Origin: Theobroma cacao
Lineage: Eukaryota > Streptophyta > Magnoliopsida > Malvales > Malvaceae
Direction of reading: 5' to 3'
Length of the DNA stretch: 64,000 nt
Assembly (NCBI RefSeq): GCF_000208745.1
Contig: NC_030858.1
Span: 30,163,234 to 30,227,233 of the forward strand
The notes beneath the pieces are model-generated. The model was not told the origin of the DNA, searched no databases, and saw nothing but the letters and a program-made list of their open reading frames with translations. Within the stretch, counting starts at the first letter, position 1. Every line of letters begins with the position of its first letter. The translations under genes were made by a program, and so were the position numbers. This document shows positions 1 to 10,840 of the stretch, piece after piece.

Positions 1-18
1 AATAAAAGAAGACGGTAA

Positions 19-246
19 TTAGAGTATGGTTTTACCTTCGACAGCAGCAATTTCTTGAAAACAATCTCTCGTGAGAGAAAGTAACCGGACCAAATGTGAA
101 GCTCGTGAGAGAAAAACACGGGTGCGATGGAGAGGGGAAGACGGCTGTGATGAGCGAAGAGAGAGGAAAAAAAGAAGAAGCAGTCGTGAGCTAGAGAGGA
201 AGGCGGAGAAGAAGAAAGAGTACCGAGGAACTGAGGCAGGCAGCAA
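19..246 (-). other. possible first exon of a gene running off the left edge
   Basis: A minus-strand open frame of 75 codons starts at 246. It is Ser/Leu/Arg-rich at the N-terminus, and near 36 it reaches a GTAAAA sequence that could be a splice donor (just after a GTCGAAG). The purine-rich plus strand here (GA-rich, 60-300) looks like the antisense of a pyrimidine-rich plant 5' leader, so this could be the leader plus first exon of a gene whose body lies outside the window. I recognise no family. The overlapping plus-strand frame at 71-307 is low-complexity Arg/Glu and is probably a shadow. Confidence 0.2.
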
Positions 247-345
247 GGTGAAAGTGGTTGGCTCCCAGGCTGGGTGTGCCGCTAAAAGAAGGAAGAGAAA
301 AATTTGAATGTTTGGTATTTAAAAACGAATAAATAAATTCAGGAT

Positions 346-1208
346 TTGGCTACACTATTACCATATTACCCTCAAATCACCCTACATTTAAGTGCTCACT
401 ACCATTGCTAAAAAGGTTAAAATAGTCTTTTATCTGTTCAGATTAAATGGGTTTACACTGTTGACACTAACATATTAAGATCATTAGTTAAACGAGTTAG
501 ATGTGTCTTACATATGTTAAGCGTATTTAGTACATTTAAAATATAAATAATGTATGAAATATATCACAATAATTTTAAATTAAATTCATTTAATATTGTA
601 TCGTGTTTATATTCTGTATTAACTTGGAATTGTATAAAAAGAAAAATCATAAAATATTGTCATATTAATTTCAAATTTTTTATATTTTAATTATAATAAT
701 GTGGACATAAATTTTTGAAAAGAATAATTAGACCACTGGTTATTGAAATAAAATAATATGGTTTTTATTCAATGTAACTAGATTTTGCATTTCAATATTG
801 GTAATACATGATAATAAAATGAGTTTATTTTCCTTTGTACAACAATTATTTATGATTTTGTAACTATTATACTCATTATATGATTATTTATTAGTCTATT
901 TATGACTTTTAATCTCTCTTATTTAATCTATATAAAAATGAGAAGTCTCATTTTGACTAATGAAATTAATTGTAAAAGATTATATGAACAAAAAAAATTA
1001 AATATTAGATTAAGTGTAATAAAAGAATAATAAATTTTTAAAAATTTTTTAAATAATTTTAAATATTATACTTTGGTACAATCTAATTACCATTTCCAAA
1101 CCCATTCTGTATGGTATACAAGGTTGTCCCCAAACAGCAAAAGACAGTGTTGGATCACAATCTCAAATGCAAAAGAAAAATTTGCTTATCAATTTCACAG
1201 ACAAACTG
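346..1208. other. AT-rich intergenic DNA, nothing recognised
   Basis: This stretch is highly AT-rich, with no coding frame, tRNA or clear repeat that I can identify. Confidence 0.5.
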
Positions 1209-1649
1209 AGTAGACCCGACCGCCAGACACTAACGTGAAAAACTCACTAAAAAATTAAACTAGGAGTCGCCACCAATCTTTTTTACTGGGTGTGATTGGC
1301 CACCTAATGACTTGATTCTGATCGATGAAAACTTAAATTAATTTTAAGTCCACCGAAAAGAACCTTAAACCGGTCTGCGATTTTTTAGCTCTAAGTTCGG
1401 GAGTACGGTTAATCCCAGGGAAGAATTAGCACCCCTGGGACGCCCGTTCTATGAACGGTACCATTTTTAGATTATCCTCTTTGGCTTTAATTTTTAATTT
1501 CACTATATTTCCTTAATTATTATTCTCTTATTTTATCTCCTATTTAACTTAAAATGGAATGCAAATGGGTGGCGAGATGGAACGCATGGCGTGAGATAAA
1601 AATGCCGGACAAATAACCTTTTATCGAGGATATTTTCCCAAATCCGCCC

Positions 1650-2620
1650 ATCATACTGGTGGGACTTGGGATATTCTCTCACCTAGGGAATTATCCGAGA
1701 AACTCGCCTTCGCAAATTCGACGAATAATTCCCATCATCGGGGTCATCGTACGTTTTCTTTTTAAAATAATATTTTTGTGCATAATGAACTTAATTCGAG
1801 CAAAAGCCTTTTATTAAAGATGGTTCTCGAGCCCTCCCATCATACTGGTGGGACCCGAGGACATCTTTTCACCTAAGGAACTTTTCGAGAAATACCCGCC
1901 TTCGCAGGATCCCCGAAAGATCCCATCATCGGGGCTTANNNNNNNNNNNNNNNNNNNNNNNNNNNNNNNNNNNNNNNNNNNNNNNNNNNNNNNNNNNNNN
2001 NNNNNNNNNNNNNNNNNNNNNNNNNNNNNNNNNNNNNNNNNNNNNNNNNNNNNNNNNNNNNNNNNNNNNNNNNNNNNNNNNNNNNNNNNNNNNNNNNNNN
2101 NNNNNNNNNNNNNNNNNNNNNNNNNNNNNNNNNNNNNNNNNNNNNNNNNNNNNNNNNNNNNNNNNNNNNNNNNNNNNNNNNNNNNNNNNNNNNNNNNNNN
2201 NNNNNNNNNNNNNNNNNNNNNNNNNNNNNNNNNNNNNNNNNNNNNNNNNNNNNNNNNNNNNNNNNNNNNNNNNNNNNNNNNNNNNNNNNTTTATTATATT
2301 TTTTTATTTTTTTATTTTATTTTTTTTACATTTTTTTATAGTTTGTGCCATTTAATATTCAATGCTTAATTTTAAATTGGTTGTTTTTATTATTTTTATT
2401 ATTTTATTTATTATTTATTATTTATATATATACTTTAATTATTTTTATCAAGTAATATTTTTTTGGTATAGTCAAACTTTTTATTTATTAAGAATTTCAG
2501 AATCTTTAAATCGAGGCCCTCCCATCGTACTGGTGGAGCCTTGATTAGGATTCCGAGCCTAGGGAACATAAGCTCGGGATTGCAACTTCTCGCATCCCAA
2601 TCGATTATCCCATCATCGGT
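1650..2620 (+). repeat. three diverged tandem units with conserved hairpin
   Basis: Related units of about 100 bp occur at about 1650-1746, 1834-1938 and 2515-2620. Each carries 'CCCATC(A/G)TACTGGTGG', then a 'CCTAGGGAA'-like box, then 'CCCATCATCGG'. In the first two units TCCCATCA-TAC-TGGTGGGA can fold as an 8-bp stem (one G-U pair) with a 3-base loop. The assembly gap lies between units two and three, so more units may be hidden. The array sits inside the LTR-like block. Confidence 0.6.
1939..2289. other. assembly gap (351 N)
   Basis: A run of N. It falls inside the tandem-unit region of the LTR-like block, so repeat collapse is a likely cause. The open frame that spans it is meaningless. 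Confidence 1.
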
Positions 2621-3070
2621 AAATTATTTTATTAATTATTATATATAATTTTAAAAAAGTTAACTTTGTAATATTGATTCTCATACCTATTTTATTATTT
2701 TAATGCTTAATCTAATAATTTTTTTATTTCTTGATTTAATCTTTTAGCCTACCATTTGTTTTATTCGTTTATATTATTATTTTATTATCATTGTTTTTGT
2801 TATTTACCTATTTTTTTATGTTTTCTATTTTAATGATTTTGATTTTTTATTTATTATTTTATTTATATTTTAATTTATATTACCATGTTATTATAGTATG
2901 TTCCCATTATTTTACTAACAAAAGGCTACATTAAGAAAATCATCATAACTATCATAAACAAAAGCCCAAGATTTAAAACTTACCCAAGATTCAAGCCCAA
3001 CTTAGCCCAGTACGCATCAGTCTGGCAGAAAGCCCGTGATCATGCCCCAAGTATTCAGCCTTCTTGAGCC

Positions 3071-3156
3071 AAAACGCAGTCGTTTTGAATGCCCTTGAGC
3101 TGCCCAATCGTATTCCCCAAAACGACACCGTTTAGCTTTAAGCTCTAACTATAAAA
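3071..3156 (+). promoter_or_regulatory. LTR promoter motifs: two AAACG-CGTTT palindromes and a TATA box
   Basis: AAAACG-CAGT-CGTTTT lies at 3071-3086 and AAACG-ACAC-CGTTT at 3120-3133. A TATAAAA follows at 3150-3156, and then a pyrimidine-rich leader. The spacing is that of a promoter reading right. The two palindromes look like copies of one protein-binding site. That they drive transcription is inference. Confidence 0.4.
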
Positions 3157-3849
3157 CCCCATCTTCTTTCTTTTCTTCCCATTTCTTCCCTTCACTTTCT
3201 CTCTCTACCCACAAACTCTCTAACTTCTCTCTACAAGCTGCCGGCCAACCCAACGGTCAGCTCTTTCCCGAATCGGCAACGTCTTTCCTGCGTTGGTCGG
3301 CTGTCTCCTCCTTAGCACCGCTCCATCCGATTTCCAGATCTCCTATCACCGGTGGTCAAGATCTCTCTCACTCTTCTTTCACCGGTAATTGGTGAACTCA
3401 AAAGCCTCAGCTCCCACTAAATCGGATCTCTCTCTCTTTATTTTTTTCGGCGTCGGCCTCTCACCCTCTCTCTCTCTTCCCGTCGGCCACCGAAGCCCTT
3501 TTTTACTTTCGTCACCCGAATATGGCTTTCCTCCCCTCGTCGGCACTGCTCGAACCAAACTCTCTGCTTTTTCTTTGCTTTTTTTTTCACCGGCGGCGGG
3601 CCTAAAACCCCAGGCTTCCTATCCTTTTTTGTGCATATGTGTGGTATTTTTCGCTGTGTTGATTCTGGCTGCTAGGCAAACTTAGGGTGTCTTTTTTGAT
3701 TGATTTTTTGTTTTCTTTTTTTTGGCTATTTTTGGTTGCTCTCGATTGCTTAGAAAGCTTGTAGGTTTCTCCCCCCCGGATGCTACAGTGCCCTCTCCCT
3801 TTTATACCCGATTCTCGAGCTCTAGAGGGGGCACGCTCCATTGCCTTGT

Positions 3850-3964
3850 CCCTGGGCACCAGGGGGCAAGTTCCACTACCTTGCCAGACGCGAATTTTTC
3901 GCGTCTGGCAGGTAAGAGAGGTGCCTGGCAGGGTGCGTCCGCACCCTGCCAGTCGTACCTCTCT
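3850..3964. repeat. cluster of three GC-rich hairpins
   Basis: Three inverted repeats follow one another. CCCTGG/CCAGGG pairs 3850-3855 with 3859-3864. A 13-bp stem pairs 3882-3894 with 3898-3910 (loop TTT, arm TGCCAGACGCGAA). A 13-bp stem pairs 3925-3937 with 3940-3952 (arm CTGGCAGGGTGCG) and has an outer 8-bp stem, 3915-3922 with 3957-3964. All arms pair perfectly. They lie about 70-180 bp before the LTR-like 3' end. Confidence 0.8.
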
Positions 3965-4031
3965 CCTTTCTTTTTTCTATTTTTTTTTTAATTTTATTAT
4001 ATATTTTTTTGTTTATAATTTAGTGTCTACA

Positions 4032-7000
4032 GAGGTGGCATGTTATTTTTGTCTGGCCATGGTCAACTTTAATTTTTCATGGACCACTGTTTTGATTTGC
4101 CTTGTATTCCTTTAGATGAAGGCATGAGGATGCCCTTCTCATGTTCGAATTAAAAACAACAAAAAAAAATATAAAAATGTAATAAACAAAGAGGAAATGG
4201 CATCCCAGGTACAATGAAAAAGCCCAAAACTAAGCGGTGATGAAGGCCCGGCAACCCACAGCAAAAGCAAAAGGCTCCTACCCTTAGTTTTGATGGTAGG
4301 TAGATGGAGGATGTAGTACAATTCCCAGTGGCACCGCACGTGATTGGTGAGCCCAAGCCCCAATGTGGTTCCAGGTTTGAAGTTTCGTTTCCTAAAAGGC
4401 AAGCAACGCATATTTTTAGAATATTAATTCTCAAATCCTCCCTTTTTTTTTTTTTTTTTTTCTTTCTTTCTTTCTTTGTTCTTTTCCACATTGACATTGG
4501 CAATGGGATTTGAAGAAACCTGCAAAATGTGGGTTTGTCCCCTCCTACACACAATACCACAATGTTACTCTTTCTGCCCACATTCACTGATATGTGACCA
4601 ATTTACGCATCATGCTTTTTTTTTTTTTCCTTTAGTTTCTCTATACTATCAGCATTTTGTGCTTCCATGTCTCTCACCATTTTTTAATTCTTCCATCTAT
4701 TTTTTAAACCATGTAAATTTGATATGTATCTAAATATTTGGTTCATTAGTTACTATCTAATCTTTTTACTTTAAATTTGACACAATAATTATAAGTAATG
4801 AAATGAAAACATTAACAGTTAACTAATGATTGAATTTATGTGTTTAACAGAAAATATATTTTTTAAAACAAACTATCCATTATGAAAATTAATATATTTG
4901 TATGAAATTATAATTAAAAAATTAAAAAATAAGAATATTTTATCTAAACTTTTAACATTAAAATATGCAAACAATTATTTTTATTTTAAAAATAAAGAAA
5001 AATAATATTCCAAATTAAATCGAGTCCAAGCCTAAAAAACCATGCCAAGCTAAGTCGCAGCAGGTTTGGGGGCAATCTATTATTACTCAAGAAAACAATT
5101 ATTGAGATAGCTACTTTAGATGGAAATATCAGATATGAAGTAAATAACTGTCCAAACAAACAAGTCACTTATAGGAAGATAATATTGAAAAGATAAAAGA
5201 AAATAGAGACACAAAATTGTTCGGCTTGAGTTGACAATGCCAACTAGAAGTTTTCATGAGTTCGGTTCGATTGGTACCTTTAAAATTTAGACTCAGACTT
5301 CACCGGCTCATTTATATTATATTTATTATTAAAGTATTTTCAAATATATTTTTATATTATTATTTTATTTTTAAATATATTTTAAAATTAAAATTAAAAT
5401 TAAATAATTATTAATTAATATATAATAATAATAATAATAATAATATCTCGAATCGGATCGAACCTCCAAAGTTCAACCTTAAACTAAATCTGTAAATTTG
5501 ATAAATAGTATATTCCTATCGCTGAAACAATAACTGCTAATTCTGATTCCATGTATTGTGAAGAAATGACATTGGTTGGTAATTATAGCTTATAGTTAAG
5601 GATGTAAAATGCTCAAACATCCTCTTAGGACATTATGACATTAGCATCCAAGACCCAAAAGTGATGGAACAATATACAATATACTCCTTCAATATTTGTC
5701 ACCCTCAACCTTTAATCATATGATGCCAAGGAACTATGTATAAATATATGTGCCTAGCAACAGCCACTAGGCACCCCATTTATCAATCTAAAATTTTTAA
5801 TGTTCTTTAATGCTCATTATTAAGAGAACAGAACCATATTTGGACCACTTGGTCCACCCATTCAATAAATTTTGGAGTACCATTAATTAAACATGCCAAC
5901 AGCGGCCTTTCTTTTTCCTTTGTTTCCCATCTTCCTAACCAAGTAGATGTGGTGGGATTACCAAACATAAATCTCCAAAATTTTAAACGAAATTATGAAA
6001 CCAAATTCGGGTAAAAAATAATAAAATAAAATTAAACGAAATTCGTGAAAATTTTAAATTAATAAAAAATAAAACATAACAATTCAGAGAGGTATTATCT
6101 TCCAAATGTAGTCCTCTTACTTTCAACCCTTGATGAACACATACGGATATCACAATATAAGAGGTACTCTTGTTCTTGTCTCTTCATCATTTGTAATTCA
6201 AATTTTTAGAGTAAGCTGTTAATTATTATGGCCTACAATTAATTATTGTAAGAGCTTCAACTTACTTAAAAAGTTAATTTCAATTTGTAAAAATATTTGG
6301 ATCAAAGACTTCCTACTTCATGTTTCATATGCCCATTTAATAATATTTTGGCATGTAACCATTCTTCTTCATGTCAGATGTTGGGATTTCTATTTTCTTT
6401 TTAATTTGTTGTCTGTCATGAACTCATAGTTTTAACTTAAAAAACATCTTTATTAAGTAAAAAAAGAATTATTTAGAAATCCAAAATGTATTTAATTTTT
6501 TATTAATATAAAATTCGTGATATATAGATAATTATTGCGCAAGACGTTGCTTTGTTTGGTCATAAGGTCCGACAGATGTTTGCCTTTTTGCCCATGTGAA
6601 TCTGCTACTGATTCTTCTTTTATTTCAATTTGGGATGCGGAGATAATGCTTGTTAATGTCTTGTTAAATATCCATTCTTTCAATCCAACTCCGAATCTTG
6701 GGGTGAGCAATAAGTTTTGGAATAGTCTTTCATAAACCGAATCTTTAATTTTTTTTTAATTAAAGAAAATGAATTTAAACTTCATTCTTTAAGTAGTAGA
6801 TAATACATTAATCAAAAAATTAAATACTCAGATGTAGTCGAATCTTTAAATTTAATTGTATTTTTTTGTTGACTCTTTTAGATTTGTCTGAAATAAGCCC
6901 TGCGGGAGTTTAACTCCTGTTGATGAATTCTCATTCTTGCTCAATCCATATAAAATCAAGTGAAATCAATGCATGTATACCAAACTCATATAGTTAGAGT

Positions 7001-8399
7001 GTCACATGCGAGATGTTTTACAAGGAAAGAAAGTGAAAATGATTGGAAATATATGAAGAAGTAATCTCATGCGTGTCAAAAATTTTGACTGTAATAAATG
7101 GATTGAAAGCATACCATTTTGGCACTAAAAATTCTCAATATCAAAGGGTTTTCCAATGTTTTCTTTTTCCTCACGATACACAAGTTATTTCAAACACGTG
7201 CATGTAACCATTTGCAAAGTGTTTATAATTAATTTATTATATATGTTATGTATTTTAATTTTTTTGATAACCTATAAGAGATTCTAAACAAATTAGGGTA
7301 TGAATCTTTGACATTAACCAATAATTTGAAAAGAGAATGGTTTCCAATTTTCTCTCCCATGCAGGTGATGTTAACAATGACCTTACACATTTTTTCTGGG
7401 GAAAAGCTTTTGTCTATTGATGGATATATAGCCTGTACCATACACACACCGAAAAAGAAAACAAACAAAAAGAAGAAGTTGATGGATTTAACAGAATGAT
7501 TTTTTTTTCCCTCTTTTTTCTTACTATAAACTGTTCATATGCATAGGTTGAGCAAGCAAACAAAGCAAAGGTTATCATCAAACATCATTAGTTTATTTAG
7601 AATTAAATCTTGGTTTCATCATCAGGAGAGAAAAACAGATGTTTAAGTTAAAGTCCAGTTATTATTTAATTAAAAAAAGCAAGAAAAGTTCCAGCCCTAT
7701 ATCTTTCTTTTAGTGTAGGAAACTCAATTTTTTTTTTCTTGTCTACTAGCACTAGTTTGTCCTATTGACTTTATTCTAGTCCTGAAATGGGCATAACTTA
7801 ATGTGACATTCTATTTGTACAAATCTTCTCTATTTGCCATTTGGAATAAAGACCTGACAAAGCTTTCTTCTTTTTGATTTTTTATGACTAAAATATCATA
7901 CTATTAATTTGTAGCTAGGTGTTAAACAGACAATTCATTTGCAATCAAATTTGAATAAATTTTTTCCTCTTTTTTATTATTGTAAAGGTGTTAACAAGCA
8001 CCCTTAAACAGTGCATTTTATGCATTGCTTTCATGCATTTAGAGAGTACAATGACAATTTTATTGAAAATAGATACTTAGCCCAAGTTGTGAGAATGTTA
8101 GGAAGAAGGATTTGTATAATAATTTTAGATTTGAGCTGAAACCTTGTTAGTTTGTGTATATAGGAAGAAAAGGACAGATAAATTACATGCTATACTATCA
8201 TTTATTATCAGGGAAAGCTTTAAACTCTGCCTTGTGGCTTTTGCTCTTGTGTGTGATTTGGATGGAAATCATTTCTATTTACGGGTTAAGAAATTTTAAT
8301 TATTTTTATGACATCAATTTTTTTTGGTTTTATGGAAACAATAAATATACCTTTTTGTTTACCTTTAAATAGGGATATTAGTATATATGGTATATAAAT
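4032..8399. other. AT-rich intergenic DNA with simple repeats only
   Basis: No gene is recognised. It holds a poly-T run followed by (TTTC)n near 4444-4480 and an (ATA)n tract near 5423-5444. The open frames in this stretch are short, low in complexity and match no family I know. The 5220-5480 part has hints of an old terminal-repeat element, but I could not define its ends. Confidence 0.5.
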
Positions 8400-8911
8400 T
8401 AGAGATGTTAACATGTAAGGTACTTGTTATTTTTGAGAAATTAATAAGGTATCCAAATCTTATAAATACTCGATTTAATTTTTGAATTTTTACCTGAATT
8501 TATATTTGAATATCATAAACATTACTTATTAAATACTTGTACCTATTAAATACACGATTAAACTACATTTTTAAAATTATTTTATATATATTATTAATGA
8601 AGATTAAATTAATAAATTAAAAATAGTTCATAAAAAATAAATTAAAATTTAGAATAATTAATGACTTTTAGTAAGTATTACATTAATTATAAAAAACTTA
8701 TAAATAAAAATAATATATCTAAAATTAAACTTTAATATTAAAAATTATTATTTATAATCAGATTAGGATAGTGGATACTTTAAAATCACTACTCGAGTCT
8801 ATGACGAGTTGTGGTTTTACTTGTCAAACTAGATTTAGGGTATCTCAATCTTATTTAATTAGATCGAATAATATAGGGTATCCAATTATTAGGTACCCAA
8901 TGACATTTCTA
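8400..8911. mobile_element. hAT-type MITE with perfect 8-bp target duplication
   Basis: The element starts TAGAGATGTTA and ends with the inverse of TAGAAATGTCA (9 of 11 terminal bases match). It is flanked on both sides by ATATAAAT (8392-8399 and 8912-8919), an exact 8-bp target duplication as made by hAT transposases. It is 512 bp long, AT-rich and without a coding frame, so it is non-autonomous. The intact target duplication argues for a fairly recent insertion. Confidence 0.75.
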
Positions 8912-8919
8912 ATATAAAT

Positions 8920-10149
8920 CATGTAAAAATCACCATTGTTCGTTTAAAATCACAATTAATGGGTGCATTAAGCATTGGTATTTAACATGTTCCTAGAAAG
9001 AATTCTACCAATTTCTTTAATAGAGATGAATATGCATAAATAAATATACTTAATCTGTGTAGGACAGAAAAAGGCTAAAAAAAAAGAAAAGAAAAGAAAA
9101 GGTGTGCATGAAACAGGACAACCAGGCAGAATTATAATTGGTCCTTTGCTTGTCAAATCCATGTACAAAGTTGAGAGCTGATGACTTTGATTAAAGGCAA
9201 TTCAATGTGTGCCCATAACGCTCCTATGTGAGCATCAAACTTTTGACTTTAAAACACTTCTCAAAGTAATGTCAAAAAGGTAAATTTGTCATGCTCCCAC
9301 ATTTTATTCCTTGGACCCATCAAAATCTTTCAAGTAAAAACAGTTATATTCATGTCTCCTCTCGATAGCGAAATTCCCAACCTACCCTTTCATTGTCTTT
9401 AATGACCCCTAACTGACCTTTACGAGACCAGGGCCCTCTCTCTTGCAAGGGCACCAATTTCTTTTCTTTTCTTTTTCATTTTTATTATAAAAATCCCCAA
9501 ATTTTACATTTGACTGACTTAATTAGTTAATTACGTATTAATTAATGGGATTTTTATAATTATAATGTGAAAGCTAAGTAACGGATCCACATGGCCTAGC
9601 TGGACAGAAGCAGATAGCTGTAACCTCAAAGCTTGTAAAATAATAAATGAAATGGACTACATAAATGAAATTTAAAACACCTTACTTATTGCATTAGAGA
9701 ATATAAGGAAATGATTTAAACAACTTTATACTAAATTTTCTTTCATTATATTAAAACGGTCATCACGTCACAATCATATGTTAAAAAAAGAAAAACTATA
9801 TTCATATCTCATTTGAATTTTTATAGATGTTTTTACTTTTTTAGAATAATAATATTAATTAAATAAAACAAAATAAAATTTTAATCCACAAAAAGATTCT
9901 ATGTAACTAAGCCCTAGAAAACCAATGAGTGTGTTCTAAGCCAAAGGGTCCCACATGGATGCATGTGTGAAGGGTTTGGTTTCAGAGCTGCCATGAATAC
10001 CCCATATGTTGAGTTTTTTAAAGCTTTGGTTATCTTTTTGGCTTTTGTATATAGCAACATCATCATCATCATGGCTTTGAAAAGCTTCAGAGGCAATGAA
10101 TTATTATCATTTCTATGGGGTATAAACAAAAAAAAGAAAGGCACACTCG
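8920..10149. other. upstream intergenic DNA of the NPH3-family gene
   Basis: AT-rich sequence with no recognised gene. The small plus-strand frame at 9963-10190 has one hydrophobic stretch but no family resemblance and probably means nothing. Confidence 0.4.
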
Positions 10150-10840
10150 AACAGTTACTCTCTCAGGTCTTCTCTTTTTCTTTAATGTAATGGTGTATTG
10201 AGCAGTTTTGGTCCTTTGTTTTCAAAATTTGGAATCTTCTTGGTGAGGGTTTTTAGGGGCTACATAAAAGAAATAGAAACTTTTATTCATTTGGGCTGGT
10301 GGGTTTTTTTTTTGTTTGTAGGGAGGCTAAGCATTGGAGGAGTTGACCTAAAAAGCTAACTTCAATTTGGTGTCTTATTAGGGGATTCTCTGGTTTTAGG
10401 CAGGATTTGAGGGTGTTTCAGAAGTGGGTTTGGGGGGTTTTTCTCAAGTGGTTGCATGAAATGAATCTGGTGATGGATTCAAAGCAAGTTTCCTTGAAAG
10501 ATTTAGTGGGTTTTTGGTGATCTACATGTTAAAGAAGAAGCTACATTTTGGTCATATTTCAAGGTTTTGACTTTTGAGAGCAAGCTGGCTTGAGCAATTT
10601 AGGTTGGTTTCTTTTTTTGGTGTGAGGGTTGTGGTTTTAGGGATTAAAATAAAACTGGGTTTCTGTTTTAGCTTTGAAAGAGCCCTGTTTTGAGGCCAGT
10701 TACTGGTATATTGCCATAAACAAAAGGGGTTGTCGGTTTCCTGTTTTTGATATATTGTTAAAGGATTTGTCTTTTGGGTTCTGGAGGAGCCTGTTTGGAG
10801 TTCTGCTGCTGAAGTTGTTTACTTTTTCCACTGTGAGAAA
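10150..10840 (+). promoter_or_regulatory. probable long 5' leader of the NPH3-family gene
   Basis: A CT-rich stretch (about 10155-10185) is followed by G/T-rich sequence with many GGTTTT runs up to the start codon at 10841. This is the composition of long plant 5' untranslated leaders. Several ATG triplets occur before the real start (for example near 10455-10475), so upstream frames could damp translation. The transcription start was not located. Confidence 0.35.

Larger units (their letters stand above)
1209..4031 (+). mobile_element. degraded LTR-like retroelement block (possible solo LTR)
   Basis: The block ends at 4021-4031 with TAGTGTCTACA, the typical 3' end of plant Gypsy LTRs that begin TGTAGACACTA. 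Near its left side is a related but altered AGACACTA (about 1228). The GAGTCGCCACCAAT sequence near 1264 and the 'AGCACCCCTGGGACGCCC' region at 1429-1446 resemble long LTRs I know from rosid genomes. A TATAAAA at 3150-3156 is followed by a long pyrimidine-rich leader (3165-3240), as in an LTR promoter reading to the right. No gag or pol frame is visible and no target duplication was found, so the borders are approximate. A solo LTR is the simplest reading. Confidence 0.5.

Noticed and set aside
1848..2369. 173-codon open frame across the N run
   Set aside because: Most of it is N; the rest is repeat and AT-rich DNA.
3389..4115. Several plus-strand open frames of 85-111 codons
   Set aside because: They lie in CT-rich LTR leader sequence and hairpins; low complexity and no family match.
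5220..5480. Possible terminal-repeat element
   Set aside because: Suggestive words (GTTCGGTTCGATTGG, CGAATCGGATCGAACC) occur, but ends and target duplication could not be placed.
9963..10190. Small membrane-like protein frame before the NPH3 gene
   Set aside because: One hydrophobic stretch only, no conserved family, and it overlaps the likely promoter/leader.
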